From NCBI RefSeq assembly GCF_009911265.1, contig NZ_QXXA01000005.1:265832-329831 (forward strand): a stretch of DNA of 64,000 nucleotides. The letters are read 5' to 3'. Every line of letters starts with the position of its first letter. Position 1 is the stretch's first letter. This stretch comes from Senegalia massiliensis (GTDB lineage: Bacteria > Bacillota > Clostridia > Tissierellales > SIT17). This document shows, piece by piece, positions 1 through 9,321 of the stretch. The position numbers were made by a program, and so were the translations under genes. The notes under the pieces are model-generated. The model searched no databases, was not told the DNA's origin, and saw only the letters and a list, made by a program, of their open reading frames with translations.

Positions 1-578
1 GGATTTAGAGATAGATTTTGCTCTTTTGCCATTTTTATACTCACAGGATCAAATTCACCTAAAAATGTATTACAACAAAGAGATATTCCACAAGGTCCTA
101 TTCCACCTATCATTTTAGCTTCATCTCTTACACCAATTTGTCTAAGCTCTATTCTTGTTCTAAATATTGAAGCCAAGTCTTTAACTAAATCTCTAAAATC
201 TACTCTGCCATCGGCTGTAAAATAGAAGATAACTTTATTATTATCAAAAGTATATTCTACATCTACTAGCTTCATTTCAAGGTTATGCTCATATATTTTT
301 TCCGTACATACAGTAAATGCATGCTCTTCTTTTAATTTATTTTCTTTGTTATTTTCTATATCTTCTTTTGTAGCGATTCTTATGACAGGCTTAAGAGGTA
401 ATATATCTTCTATTTCTTTATCTGTTACTTGTTTTGGGCCTACTACTACTTGACCAAATTCTATACCTCTAGCTGTTTCTACTATTGCATAATTATCTTT
501 TTGTATTCCAGTCTCATCAGGATCAAAATAATATATTTTACCTGCTTTTTTGAACCTAACTCCAACTACTTTAACCAT
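1..578 (-). CDS. ricT: RicT/YaaT-type PSP1 domain protein (3' end cut by window)
   Basis: Partial gene; it starts at ATG 578 and runs off the left edge after about 192 codons. The PSP1 domain is recognisable, with the Cys-rich stretch GPCGISLCC near residue 165 that in RicT supplies ligands for the Fe-S clusters shared with RicA and RicF. In Bacillus this complex (Y-complex) stimulates RNase Y processing of transcripts and affects sporulation and biofilm genes. The start is supported by a GGGGG ribosome binding site at 585-591. It begins 5 bp after the holB stop, the same order as Bacillus holB-yaaT. Family assignment is firm; function here is by homology. Confidence 0.92.
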   Translation of the reverse strand, partial: MVKVVGVRFKKAGKIYYFDPDETGIQKDNYAIVETARGIEFGQVVVGPKQVTDKEIEDILPLKPVIRIATKEDIENNKENKLKEEHAFTVCTEKIYEHNLEMKLVDVEYTFDNNKVIFYFTADGRVDFRDLVKDLASIFRTRIELRQIGVRDEAKMIGGIGPCGISLCCNTFLGEFDPVSIKMAKEQNLSLN

Positions 579-583
579 TTATA

Positions 584-1561
584 TTAACCCCCTATATTTA
601 AGAGAAGTAATTCTATACTAGTTTTAATATTGACATTACTCTTTATATTATCTTCTGTTTCTAATATATTATCTATTATATCATGAATTTTCCTATTAGA
701 AAGCTTAAATGCTTGTTCTCTAAGCACATTTTTTTTATCATTATTTATTATAAGTTCATTTCTATCTGTATTTTTATAAATTAATAAATCTCTAAACCAA
801 GTTAACATCATACTGAATATTAACTCTATATTTTCACTATTTTCTTCAAAGAAATCACTTTGACTAAATACTCTAAAGCTTTCTTTCTCTATACTACTAC
901 TAATTATATTTATCAGCTCTTCTCTTAAGGCATTAAATTCATCAGAATCTGCTAAATCTATAGCTTTTCCCATATTACCTTTAGAAAAACTTGCTATAAA
1001 ATGTGCTTTATCATTTTGTATATTATATTTGTTTTCTATATAAGTTTCAATTTCTTCATTTTTCAAAGGAGAAAATTTTAATATTTGACTTCTAGATATT
1101 ATAGTAGGAAGTAGCCCTTCAATATTTTCCACTATTAATATTATTATAGTATCTTCTGGTGGTTCTTCTAATGTCTTCAAAAATGCATTTTGTGCTTCCA
1201 CTGTCATTTTATCAGCACTTTTTATTAAAAATACTTTTTTACCTTCTTCATAAGGTAATGTCCTAATCTTTTTCATCATTTCTTCCACTTGTTCTTTTTT
1301 AAGTGATTTACCTTCCTTTTCTTCTACATGGAAATCTGGATGATTTAAAGAATCAAATTTAATGCAAGAGCTACATTTATCACATGAATTTATAACACTT
1401 TCTTTACATAGAAGAGCTTTTGAAAATACGTTTGCCATGATTGTCTTACCAATTCCAGCTTCACCTTGAAATATGTATGCATGTGCTATATGTTTATTTT
1501 TTATGGCATTATGAAGCCTATTTTTTATAATGTTTTGACCTATAATATCGCTAAAATTCAT
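584..1561 (-). CDS. holB: DNA polymerase III subunit delta' (HolB)
   Basis: Clamp-loader delta' subunit, 325 aa. AAA+ fold with Walker A GEAGIGKT (residues 33-40) and a four-cysteine zinc module (C52, C60, C63, C66) with the same spacing as in DnaX; EEPPEDT follows the DnaX-like LKTLEEPP motif. It would assemble with tau/gamma and delta to load the beta clamp. Start chosen at ATG 1561 because GGAGG lies at 1567-1571; an in-frame TTG at 1573 overlaps that ribosome binding site and is unlikely. It precedes ricT and follows darA, as in Bacillus except that yaaR is missing. Confidence 0.95.
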   Translation of the reverse strand: MNFSDIIGQNIIKNRLHNAIKNKHIAHAYIFQGEAGIGKTIMANVFSKALLCKESVINSCDKCSSCIKFDSLNHPDFHVEEKEGKSLKKEQVEEMMKKIRTLPYEEGKKVFLIKSADKMTVEAQNAFLKTLEEPPEDTIIILIVENIEGLLPTIISRSQILKFSPLKNEEIETYIENKYNIQNDKAHFIASFSKGNMGKAIDLADSDEFNALREELINIISSSIEKESFRVFSQSDFFEENSENIELIFSMMLTWFRDLLIYKNTDRNELIINNDKKNVLREQAFKLSNRKIHDIIDNILETEDNIKSNVNIKTSIELLLLNIGG

Positions 1562-1597
1562 AATATCCTCCAAACAAAGTAAAACTTACTAAACAAT

Positions 1598-1629
1598 AAA
1601 TTAGAGGATGACACATCATCCTCTAATTT
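1598..1629. terminator. Perfect 14-bp hairpin between darA and holB
   Basis: Arms 1598-1611 and 1616-1629 match perfectly around a CACA loop. It lies after the darA stop and before the holB ribosome binding site on the minus strand. The U-tract is interrupted (ATTTATTGTTT), so it may only attenuate read-through from darA into holB. Confidence 0.6.
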
Positions 1630-1653
1630 ATTATATCATAAAATTTATATTGA

Positions 1654-1983
1654 TTATACCTTTTCAAACTTTTCTACATCTACTACAAATATAGTTGCTC
1701 CTCCTACTTCCACTTCTACTGGATATGGCATATATACTCCTTGTGACCAAGTTGTTAAAGGTGGAGTTGTTGCTATTTGAGTTCTAGTCTTTGCTATACT
1801 GTCTATAAGCTCTATAACTTCATCTACACGTTCATTTTCTACTCCTATTATTAATGTTGTATTTCCTGACCTTAAAAATCCTCCAGTAGATGCAAGTTTT
1901 GTTACTCCAAATTTATTTTTCATTAGCTTATCCATTAATTTGTGTGCATCTTCATCCTGTACTATTGAAATTACAAGTTTCAT
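1654..1983 (-). CDS. darA: Cyclic-di-AMP receptor DarA/PstA (DUF970, PII-like)
   Basis: 109 aa, the full length of the family (Bacillus YaaQ/DarA, Staphylococcus PstA). PII-like trimeric protein that binds c-di-AMP; the N-terminus MKLVISIVQDED, the TGGFLRSGNTTL loop and the C-terminal GGATIFVV strand are diagnostic. The downstream target is not settled even in model species. The ribosome binding site GGGGG before ATG 1983 is clear. In Bacillus this gene directly follows tmk; here the five-gene transporter cluster 2040-7130 lies between them. Confidence 0.95.
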   Translation of the reverse strand: MKLVISIVQDEDAHKLMDKLMKNKFGVTKLASTGGFLRSGNTTLIIGVENERVDEVIELIDSIAKTRTQIATTPPLTTWSQGVYMPYPVEVEVGGATIFVVDVEKFEKV

Positions 1984-2039
1984 AGGTATGCCCCCTTTTA
2001 TTCTTATTTATATTATATATATACCACTTTATTTATAAT

Positions 2040-3080
2040 TTATTCCTTAACGTTTCTAATTAGTATTGTAACCAGTATATTTATAATTATAAATATTACA
2101 AATATTATACCATATAATTTTATGGTATCTATCCATATACTGCTAAATCCACTTTGCATATAGTATAAGAATTTTTCATAGATTCTTACAATTACATCTC
2201 TATAGGATAACAAAGAAAATAAATTACTAGGTATCAAATTATTAGGTATAGTTAAATACCTTAATGAAAATACACCAATATATATAATAGAAATAAATCC
2301 TAATAATTTTAGTACTAATAAAGATATAGATTTTCTTTTAATATAAATAAACTTATGAAAGTATTTTCTTCTTTTATTTTGATTGTAATAAGCTGTTAAA
2401 GTATTTAAATTCTTCTTTATTTTTGAATACAAATATATAGATAACTTTATAATTATAAATATAGATAATAGTATAATGATATTTAAAAAGCTATTTATAT
2501 TATCTTTATAAATTATAGTATCTATAACATTTATTCCTATAGTTTTAAGTAAAACTTCTACATCTCGTATAAAAAAATCAGTTTCTTCTTGATTTACAGG
2601 TACATAGCTAATTGATACTTCATCCCAATATTCATTTAATTTTTCTTCATCATATGGTATGTAAATGTTATTATTATCCTTTATAACACCTATAATTTCA
2701 TAATTTTCATCAAATACATTTATTTCTTTTCCTGTAATATTTGAAAAACTATAATGCTTTTCAGCTATATCATCACCTATTACAGCTATTTTTTTATCCG
2801 TGGAATATAAAAAATCTCCTTTTACTAAATCTATATTTTTTATATCTAAATTATTACCATCAGTCATAATAATTTCTTTATTCTTATAATTTTTACTATA
2901 ATTTATAGCATAATCTTTTATATATAACCTTTCATTTATAAAGTTAAATTGTTCCTTAGTTATAGTCTGATCTAAAGTTATTTTTACTGCATCTTTATTG
3001 TAATTCATATTTAAAATCATATAACCAAATAATAAAAGTATAATAAAGAATATTATTAATATAATTTTCTTTATTCCCAT
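2040..3080 (-). CDS. MacB/FtsX-like ABC permease, ATPase-less cluster
   Basis: 346 aa. One N-terminal membrane helix (about 5-24), an extracellular domain of some 165 residues resembling the MacB periplasmic core (FxxxNERLYIKDYA, GDDIAEKHYS, IGVIKDNNNIYIPYD), then three membrane helices near 198-218, 252-272 and 320-342, the topology of MacB-type mechanotransmission permeases. It lacks the cytoplasmic ATPase domain of MacB, and no ATPase gene is nearby. Its start lies inside the end of the adaptor gene (10-bp overlap; AAAGGTG ribosome binding site). Last gene of the five-gene operon. Homology is by topology and weak motifs, so the class is moderately sure and the substrate unknown. Confidence 0.6.
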   Translation of the reverse strand: MGIKKIILIIFFIILLLFGYMILNMNYNKDAVKITLDQTITKEQFNFINERLYIKDYAINYSKNYKNKEIIMTDGNNLDIKNIDLVKGDFLYSTDKKIAVIGDDIAEKHYSFSNITGKEINVFDENYEIIGVIKDNNNIYIPYDEEKLNEYWDEVSISYVPVNQEETDFFIRDVEVLLKTIGINVIDTIIYKDNINSFLNIIILLSIFIIIKLSIYLYSKIKKNLNTLTAYYNQNKRRKYFHKFIYIKRKSISLLVLKLLGFISIIYIGVFSLRYLTIPNNLIPSNLFSLLSYRDVIVRIYEKFLYYMQSGFSSIWIDTIKLYGIIFVIFIIINILVTILIRNVKE

Positions 3081-4150
3081 ATAAACACCTTTGATCCATC
3101 TTTTATTTTATATGATGGATTTGTTATAACTCTAAGTCTTGGCCTATCTAACCCTGATACTATAACTTCATGATCTCCTATGACTTCCATTTTTACATTT
3201 ATGCTTTTAGCAATATATTCTTTGCCTAATATACCATCCTTTTCTTCTACAATATAAACATCTGCATTATTTCCATCTATAAACCCTCCATAAGGGTTTA
3301 ACACTGCTTTTGAAACAGTGAGATAACCTTTTATCTTTTTTTTCATAACTATCTTAGCATTTAACTTCTCTCCTATAAATAAATTTCTAGGATAATCATT
3401 GGTGAAATTAGCTTCTAATTTCATCATACCATCTTCGACTACAGTATTTATATTATTTATTTCAAGCTTTGTAACATCATCATAATATTCTTTTTGTAAT
3501 TCTATTTCACCTACTTGATTGATAAAATCATATTGATCTCTTGAAAAGTTTGCTACATATTTATAATCCTCTTTTCCTTTTACATTTGCTATTTGAAGAA
3601 TAATTGTATCTTGGACTAAAGGAACATTTGTATTATTTAAATTTATGACTATTCCATCTGTTTCTGCTTTATATACTCCATTTTTATCTACTTTTTGATA
3701 AAAAGTATTTGCTTTTTCCAAACGTTTTATCTTTGCTTCTATTTGTTCTATTTGTTTGTTTAATATTTCAAGCTGCTCTTTAGCTCCTTCACCTAATTGT
3801 TCCAAACTATTTTTTCTGATTTTTTCTATTTCTAAGTTATTTCTATACTCTTCTATTATCTCACTATTGCCTTTTATTCCATAAGTTGTATCAATTTTAA
3901 ATATAGGAGTACCTTTTTCTATTTCCTCACCATTTTCCACTAAAAATTCTTTTATTATTACAGAACCAGGAAGTCTTATATCTATCATATTATTTGGAAC
4001 TACTTGTCCATTTACTTGTATTGACTTTTCTACAGGAGAACCAGTAGCTCCTGTTACTTTTACTTGTGGTAAAAATAAATTTATTATACTTTTAGAAAAA
4101 AAACCCATAAAAATTATCAATATAAAAAAAACTATTACTATTTTTTTCAT
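3071..4150 (-). CDS. HlyD/RND-type membrane-fusion (periplasmic adaptor) protein
   Basis: 359 aa with an N-terminal membrane anchor (residues 4-24), a beta-barrel/lipoyl half motif (VNGQVVPNNMIDIRLPGSV), a coiled-coil hairpin of about 60 residues rich in E, K, Q and L (about 105-165), a second lipoyl half (YKAETDGIVINLNN) and C-terminal beta-barrel domains. Such adaptors in Gram-positives (for example YknX) work with MacB-type exporters. Start ATG 4150 overlaps the stop of the malG-like gene (TAATG), so translation is coupled. Pairing with sugar-importer permeases is unusual. Confidence 0.75.
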   Translation of the reverse strand: MKKIVIVFFILIIFMGFFSKSIINLFLPQVKVTGATGSPVEKSIQVNGQVVPNNMIDIRLPGSVIIKEFLVENGEEIEKGTPIFKIDTTYGIKGNSEIIEEYRNNLEIEKIRKNSLEQLGEGAKEQLEILNKQIEQIEAKIKRLEKANTFYQKVDKNGVYKAETDGIVINLNNTNVPLVQDTIILQIANVKGKEDYKYVANFSRDQYDFINQVGEIELQKEYYDDVTKLEINNINTVVEDGMMKLEANFTNDYPRNLFIGEKLNAKIVMKKKIKGYLTVSKAVLNPYGGFIDGNNADVYIVEEKDGILGKEYIAKSINVKMEVIGDHEVIVSGLDRPRLRVITNPSYKIKDGSKVFIWE

Positions 4151-4962
4151 TACTTATCTCCCCCTAGTATAAGTCCTTCACTTAAATACTTCTCTCCTTT
4201 ATTAAATATAAATATAGCTGGTATTATATAAAGTGATGCTCCTGCAAAAAATACAGTTTTATCTTTTGTATATATAGTATTTAAAAATACAGATAAAGGC
4301 ATCTTTTTGTCATCTTCAATTAATACTATAGCTTGATCTATAAGATTCCAATTATCTATAAATGTAAGAATTATAAGTGCAAATATAGCAGGTTTTATTA
4401 TAGGTAATACTACTTTTCTTAAAATAGTTAAAGTTCCTGCACCATCTATTTTAGCTGCTTCTATAAGCTCATTAGGGATCCCTTTTATAAATTGAGTCAA
4501 TATGAAAACTCCTAGTGGATAAAATATTCCAGGTATTATAAGGGCTAAATGAGTATCTAATATTGTTATACCAAATCTATCTAATATATCAAATAGCAAA
4601 AAGTTTGGAACAAGAGTTACTTGATAAGGTAGTAATAGTAAGAAAACATATAAAATATATAATATTTTTTTACCTGGAAATTTTACTTTTGCAAATGCAT
4701 ATGCTGCAAATACACCTATAATTACTTGACCTAATATAATAAAAGTCGTGATTTTTATAGAATTTAAAAAGAACTTAAAATATTCAGTTTTGTTTATGAC
4801 TAATGAATAATATTGCTGTAGATTAAATTGTTCAGGTATTAATTGGATACTATCTTTTGACAATTGAATAAATGTCATAAAAGAATTTGCAACTGTATAA
4901 GTTATAGGAAGTAAAAATAATAATGACAACATAACTATAAATATATATACTATCTTTTTCAT
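4150..4962 (-). CDS. Carbohydrate ABC transporter permease, MalG/UgpE type
   Basis: 270 aa with six predicted membrane helices and the binding-protein-dependent transport motif EAAKIDGAGTLTILRKVVLP (EAA loop with conserved G), which contacts the ATPase. The N-terminal MKKIVYIFIVMLSLLFLLPI and the PFQV-like region (LLLPYQVTLVPNF) are typical of the CUT1 MalG group. Start placed at ATG 4962, overlapping the TGA of the upstream permease (TGATG); a TTG three bases earlier is possible. An ATP-binding MsmX/UgpC-type subunit must come from elsewhere in the genome if this is an importer. Confidence 0.85.
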   Translation of the reverse strand: MKKIVYIFIVMLSLLFLLPITYTVANSFMTFIQLSKDSIQLIPEQFNLQQYYSLVINKTEYFKFFLNSIKITTFIILGQVIIGVFAAYAFAKVKFPGKKILYILYVFLLLLPYQVTLVPNFLLFDILDRFGITILDTHLALIIPGIFYPLGVFILTQFIKGIPNELIEAAKIDGAGTLTILRKVVLPIIKPAIFALIILTFIDNWNLIDQAIVLIEDDKKMPLSVFLNTIYTKDKTVFFAGASLYIIPAIFIFNKGEKYLSEGLILGGDK

Positions 4963-5795
4963 CAATTATCACCTACCTTTTTGCTATATCTCTTATCTAA
5001 AAAGACAAATAAAAATATAAATGCTAATATCATTAATGTAAAAATATAAGCAGCAGATGTTAAATGATGATATTCTATGCTATTAAATTTATTTGTTAAG
5101 TAATGTTGTAACATATATAAATTAGGATTTGGATATTTTCCTTGTAGTATGTAAATTTCTTTAAATACTTTAAATGAGTTGATTATAGTTATTATTCCAA
5201 CTATAGCAGTAGTAGGTGTAAGTAAAGGTATTATAATGTATTTAAGAAGTCCCCAATAGTTTGCTCCATCTATTTTAGCTGCTTCTATAGCTGATTTATC
5301 AATTTGTGTAAAACCTGCTAAATATATTATGAGATTATATCCAGTGTTTTTCCATAAGAACATAATTATAACAACGATCATAGCATATTTAGAATCAAGT
5401 AAATTTAAACCATATATACCAAAACTCTTTTCAAAAAATGCTGATATACTAGCTGAAGGTATTGCAATAGGCAAGATTATGAATAATTTTATAATAGGAT
5501 TTACTTTAAGTTCAAATATAGCTAAAGCTAATAAAAAAGATATTATAATAATTAAAGGAATACCTATTAACATAAAAATAGAAGTATTTTTAATTGCAAG
5601 TTGAAATGCTTCACTTTTAAATACATATATATAATTTTTAAATCCAGCAAAATTAGAATTAAAAGTTGTTTCACTAAATGATATTCTTATACCAATTACA
5701 AATGGTATTATATATAAAGTAAAAAATCCAATTAAACTGGGCAAAAGAAAGGTTATGTTTTTAAACTTTCTTATGTGATTCAATTTTTCCCCCAT
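4962..5795 (-). CDS. Carbohydrate ABC transporter permease, MalF/UgpA type
   Basis: 277 aa, six membrane helices, EAA loop EAAKIDGANYWGLLKYIIIP near residues 170-190. N-terminal FLLPSLIGFFTLYIIPF is characteristic of CUT1 MalF-like subunits. It forms a heterodimer with the MalG-type product immediately downstream. Start ATG 5795 has GGGGG 7 bp upstream. It lies 9 bp after the solute-binding protein gene. Substrate cannot be read from the sequence. Confidence 0.87.
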   Translation of the reverse strand: MGEKLNHIRKFKNITFLLPSLIGFFTLYIIPFVIGIRISFSETTFNSNFAGFKNYIYVFKSEAFQLAIKNTSIFMLIGIPLIIIISFLLALAIFELKVNPIIKLFIILPIAIPSASISAFFEKSFGIYGLNLLDSKYAMIVVIIMFLWKNTGYNLIIYLAGFTQIDKSAIEAAKIDGANYWGLLKYIIIPLLTPTTAIVGIITIINSFKVFKEIYILQGKYPNPNLYMLQHYLTNKFNSIEYHHLTSAAYIFTLMILAFIFLFVFLDKRYSKKVGDN

Positions 5796-5804
5796 GATAT
5801 CCCC

Positions 5805-7130
5805 CTATTCATTTAACCAAATATTGTATACATCTTCTATTATTTTAAGTCTATAGGCTAATTCTTTATCAGTAAACTCTTCTTCAGAAAACACATAATC
5901 TATAGTTAATTGATATATATTTGCTTTTTCAGTATCAGGCGCAGAATTCCCTGGTACTATTACAGAATATTCTCCATCTATAATTTTTTCTAGTACAATT
6001 TCTCTAATTTTCAGAAATCTTTCTGAGATATCTCCTTTTTGCTTTATTGTTTTCATTAAGTCTTCTTCTAAACTTTGTAATACAGGATACATATAGTAGT
6101 GATTGTAGTTTATCATATTTTGTTGAACTTCTTCTTGTAGAACATAATCTAAAAACTTCCAAGCAAGATCTATATTTTCACCATTTCTATTAACTATAAA
6201 TCCACTTGTTAGAATATTACCATTTTTGCTTTTTATTGGAGGTTGATGAATATATTTTTTCATCATAATACTATCAAATTTAGTTATAGGAAATAACACA
6301 TTAAAACCTCCTCCTCCTAATAGTCTTTCATTGGAAATACTATTAGAAATAGTGTCAGCTCTTTCCCATTCTTCAGATTTATACTCTTTTAATAAGTTTT
6401 CATAGTTTTCAAAAGTATAATTTTCAGGATGTTCGAAATATGATGAATGTATTATATCTTTGAATTCCTTGAATGCTTGTTTTACTTTATCATTATTTAA
6501 ATTAACTTCCTTTTTTTCTCTATTAATAAATTGTATTTTATCAAATATAACACTAAATGCTTCTGAATAGGTTTGAGCACTTAATATCTTTCCTCTTTTC
6601 TTAGCCTCAGCTAACCATAGATCCTTATAATCACTATAATCCCAGTCTAAAGGAGGAGGACTTTCTCCAATTTCTTCTAATACAGCCTTATTTATAGCCC
6701 TAGAATACACACTTAATGATATAGGCGTAAAATATTCATCTATATTTATATATTCCAATAATTTTTTTCTGTTTGAAACTTTTCCTTCTGCATTTAAAGC
6801 TACTCCAGATTCTATATACCATTTATAACTGTCATTTGTACCTACAAATATAAGGGATGGACCGTTTTTTTTGCTCATCATAGAAGTTATAGCTTTATTT
6901 CTATCTTCATATTTGGTATCCTTTAATGTATCTATATTTATTTTCACATTATTTTCTTTTTCAAACTTATCTTTTTGACTCACTATAAATGTAAGTTCAG
7001 GATTATTATACATACTAGGAACATATATGGTTAAATTTTTAGTTTTTGAGTCCTTATTAGAATCTGCATCACTACAGGATGTGATAATTACTATAGACAT
7101 AAAAAAAAGTATTAATATGTATTTTTTCAA
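5805..7130 (-). CDS. Extracellular solute-binding lipoprotein (family 1)
   Basis: 441 aa. TTG start at 7130 chosen because GGGGGAG sits 6 bp upstream (7137-7143); an earlier in-frame start would add 12 residues without a ribosome binding site. Signal peptide LKKYILILFFMSIVIITSC with lipobox Cys19, then an Asp/Ser/Lys-rich linker. The body shows the type-1 solute-binding fold (NVKINIDTLKDTKYEDRNKAI, FVGTNDSYKWYIESGVA, SGFIVNRNGENIDLAWKFLDYVL), as in sugar and polyamine binding proteins. First gene of the five-gene cluster; a possible extended -10 (TGGTAAAAT, 7183-7191) precedes it. Ligand unknown. Confidence 0.85.
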   Translation of the reverse strand: MKKYILILFFMSIVIITSCSDADSNKDSKTKNLTIYVPSMYNNPELTFIVSQKDKFEKENNVKINIDTLKDTKYEDRNKAITSMMSKKNGPSLIFVGTNDSYKWYIESGVALNAEGKVSNRKKLLEYINIDEYFTPISLSVYSRAINKAVLEEIGESPPPLDWDYSDYKDLWLAEAKKRGKILSAQTYSEAFSVIFDKIQFINREKKEVNLNNDKVKQAFKEFKDIIHSSYFEHPENYTFENYENLLKEYKSEEWERADTISNSISNERLLGGGGFNVLFPITKFDSIMMKKYIHQPPIKSKNGNILTSGFIVNRNGENIDLAWKFLDYVLQEEVQQNMINYNHYYMYPVLQSLEEDLMKTIKQKGDISERFLKIREIVLEKIIDGEYSVIVPGNSAPDTEKANIYQLTIDYVFSEEEFTDKELAYRLKIIEDVYNIWLNE

Positions 7131-7228
7131 TGGTGACTCCCCCAAGCCCTTTTTTAGAATTATCAAATAATTCTTTATGGATATTTTACCATATAATTAC
7201 TATGGGAATTATTACGTTTTTTTAACAA

Positions 7229-7260
7229 AAAAGGAACCCTCAATTAAGAAAGTCCCTTTT
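7229..7260 (-). terminator. Terminator at end of tmk
   Basis: Nine-bp stem (7252-7260 with 7229-7237, one G-U pair) followed on the minus strand by a run of six T. It overlaps the last codons of tmk and separates that transcript from the transporter cluster, which therefore probably has its own promoter. Confidence 0.65.
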
Positions 7261-7867
7261 CATATAATTTATTTATAACATCTTCATGTATATCTTCTAT
7301 TGATTTTGTAGCATCTATTACTGTAAACTCTTCAGGATATTTTTCTATTAATTTTTTATATCCATCATATACTTTTTTGTGAAAATCTATTTTTTCATTT
7401 TCAAGTCTATCCCTTTTGTCTATTTTTCCTTTCCTCTTTAGTGCAACTTCAGGTGATATATCAAAAAATAATGTAATATCTGGCATTATTCCTTTTATTG
7501 CAAAATCATTTATCTTTTTTACTTCCTCTATACCAAGACCACGACCGAGCCCTTGATAAATTAAACTTGAATGAACAAATCTATCACATATTACAACTTG
7601 TCTTTTTTTCAAAGCTGGGATTATTTTTTCACCTACATGCTGTGCTCTAGATGCTGCATAAAGTAATGCTTCTGTAGTATATTCCATTTTTATATTTTCA
7701 TTATCTAATATTATATCTCTTATTTTTTCACTTATTAAAGTACCTCCAGGCTCACGGGTAATTACTATATTTTTTCCTTTTTCTTTAAAATACTTCTTTA
7801 ATAATTCTATCTGAGTACTTTTACCTGCTCCATCTGGTCCTTCTATAGTTATAAATAATCCTTTCAT
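7244..7867 (-). CDS. tmk: Thymidylate kinase
   Basis: 207 aa dTMP kinase making dTDP for DNA synthesis. P-loop GPDGAGKS (residues 10-17), DR motif in CDRFVHSSLIYQG, and the LID region RKGKIDKRDRLE. Start ATG 7867: the TAAAGGA at the end of the upstream decarboxylase gene is the ribosome binding site, and an ATG at 7876 overlaps that site. Gene order decarboxylase-tmk matches Bacillus yaaO-tmk. Confidence 0.97.
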   Translation of the reverse strand: MKGLFITIEGPDGAGKSTQIELLKKYFKEKGKNIVITREPGGTLISEKIRDIILDNENIKMEYTTEALLYAASRAQHVGEKIIPALKKRQVVICDRFVHSSLIYQGLGRGLGIEEVKKINDFAIKGIMPDITLFFDISPEVALKRKGKIDKRDRLENEKIDFHKKVYDGYKKLIEKYPEEFTVIDATKSIEDIHEDVINKLYEKGLS

Positions 7868-7879
7868 AAAAAACATCCT

Positions 7880-9280
7880 TTACTTATCTATTATACTTAC
7901 TTTATTGTTATTTAGTCCTAATATCTCTATATCTGCATCTATAAATTTTTTTATATGATTTATTATATCTTTACTCAAAATTTCTCCTGGAGCAACAACT
8001 GGAACCCCTGGAGGATATGGTATAATATAGTCTGATGCTATTTCTCCTATGGCATCATCTAGATTTTCAAACTTACTATTTTCATTAAAAGCTTCATATA
8101 TTTCAATATATTTTGTTGGTTGTAAAAATTTAATATCTTCTTTTATTTTAAGTTTCTTTTTACAATGAGTATTCGATATATCTTTAAGTGCTAAATACAG
8201 TTTATCTAAATCTTTCTTTGTATTCATTACAGATACCATTGCAAGTGCATAGAATAAATCACTCATTTCCAATTCTATATTATATTCTTTTCTTAAAATA
8301 TTTTCTAAATCACTTCCACGAAGCCCTAATTCTGTAGCATTTATTACTATTTTGGTTTTATCAAAAATATATTTTGTATCCCCTACAAATAAACTTATTC
8401 CTTCTAAATTATCAACTTTATATGTAAATTCATCTATATAATTTAATACTTTTTCTAATCTATTCTTTCCTTCATTAATCATATAGTCCATAGCCATATC
8501 AAGAGAGCTCATTAATATATATGAAGGACTTGTAGATTGAAACATACTCATCATTTTAAATAGTCTATCATTATCTACTCTATCTGAATTTACATGTACC
8601 ATAGAACTTTGAGTATATGATGGAAGAGTTTTATGAGTACTTTGAACTATTATATCAGCTCCTGCACTTTCAGCAGATATAGGAAGCTTATTACTAAATT
8701 CTAGATGACTTCCATGTGCTTCGTCAACAATTAGTATTTTATCATGTTTATGAACTACATCAGCTATGGTTTTTATATCTGAACAAATACCAAGATATGA
8801 TGGATAAGTTATAACTACTGCTTTAATATTTTTATTTTCACTTAATATATCATTAATCTCATTAGGATCAATTATAGTCAGAATATTATTTTTGCTATCA
8901 TATTTTGGATATATAAAATTGCCTTTTATTCTTCCTATTACTAGGGCATTATATATTGACTTGTGACAATTTCTTTGTATGAGTATTTCTTCTCCAGGCT
9001 TTACTGAGGATGTTATAGCCGCATAAATTCCAGCAGTTGTTCCATTTACTGAATAAAATGTCTTTCTAGTTCCATATATATTACTTGCTCTTTTCTGTGA
9101 TTCATTTATTACACCTTTTGGATTATGTAAATTATCAGTACCCTCTACCTCTGTTACATCAATATCTGGTATAAGTTTAGCTAAATCATATATTGTTCTT
9201 CCCTTATGTCCTGGCATATGAAATCTTACATTTTTCTTGTCACTATATTCTAAAAGTCCTTTTATAAGAGGAGTATTCAT
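7880..9280 (-). CDS. PLP-dependent Orn/Lys/Arg decarboxylase family protein (YaaO/SpeA-like)
   Basis: 466 aa. N-terminal RFHMPGHKGR is the hallmark of the prokaryotic Orn/Lys/Arg decarboxylase family; the PLP site is STHKTLPSYTQS with the Schiff-base Lys, and IVDEAHGSHLEF precedes it. C-terminal PYPPGVPVVAPGE closes the family signature. Likely decarboxylates a basic amino acid (arginine or lysine) to feed polyamine synthesis; which one is not decidable here. It sits immediately upstream of tmk (12 bp), as yaaO does in Bacillus. Confidence 0.9.
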   Translation of the reverse strand: MNTPLIKGLLEYSDKKNVRFHMPGHKGRTIYDLAKLIPDIDVTEVEGTDNLHNPKGVINESQKRASNIYGTRKTFYSVNGTTAGIYAAITSSVKPGEEILIQRNCHKSIYNALVIGRIKGNFIYPKYDSKNNILTIIDPNEINDILSENKNIKAVVITYPSYLGICSDIKTIADVVHKHDKILIVDEAHGSHLEFSNKLPISAESAGADIIVQSTHKTLPSYTQSSMVHVNSDRVDNDRLFKMMSMFQSTSPSYILMSSLDMAMDYMINEGKNRLEKVLNYIDEFTYKVDNLEGISLFVGDTKYIFDKTKIVINATELGLRGSDLENILRKEYNIELEMSDLFYALAMVSVMNTKKDLDKLYLALKDISNTHCKKKLKIKEDIKFLQPTKYIEIYEAFNENSKFENLDDAIGEIASDYIIPYPPGVPVVAPGEILSKDIINHIKKFIDADIEILGLNNNKVSIIDK

Positions 9281-9321
9281 ATAATCATCCTTTTACTTTT
9301 ACATCAATTATAACATAAAAC

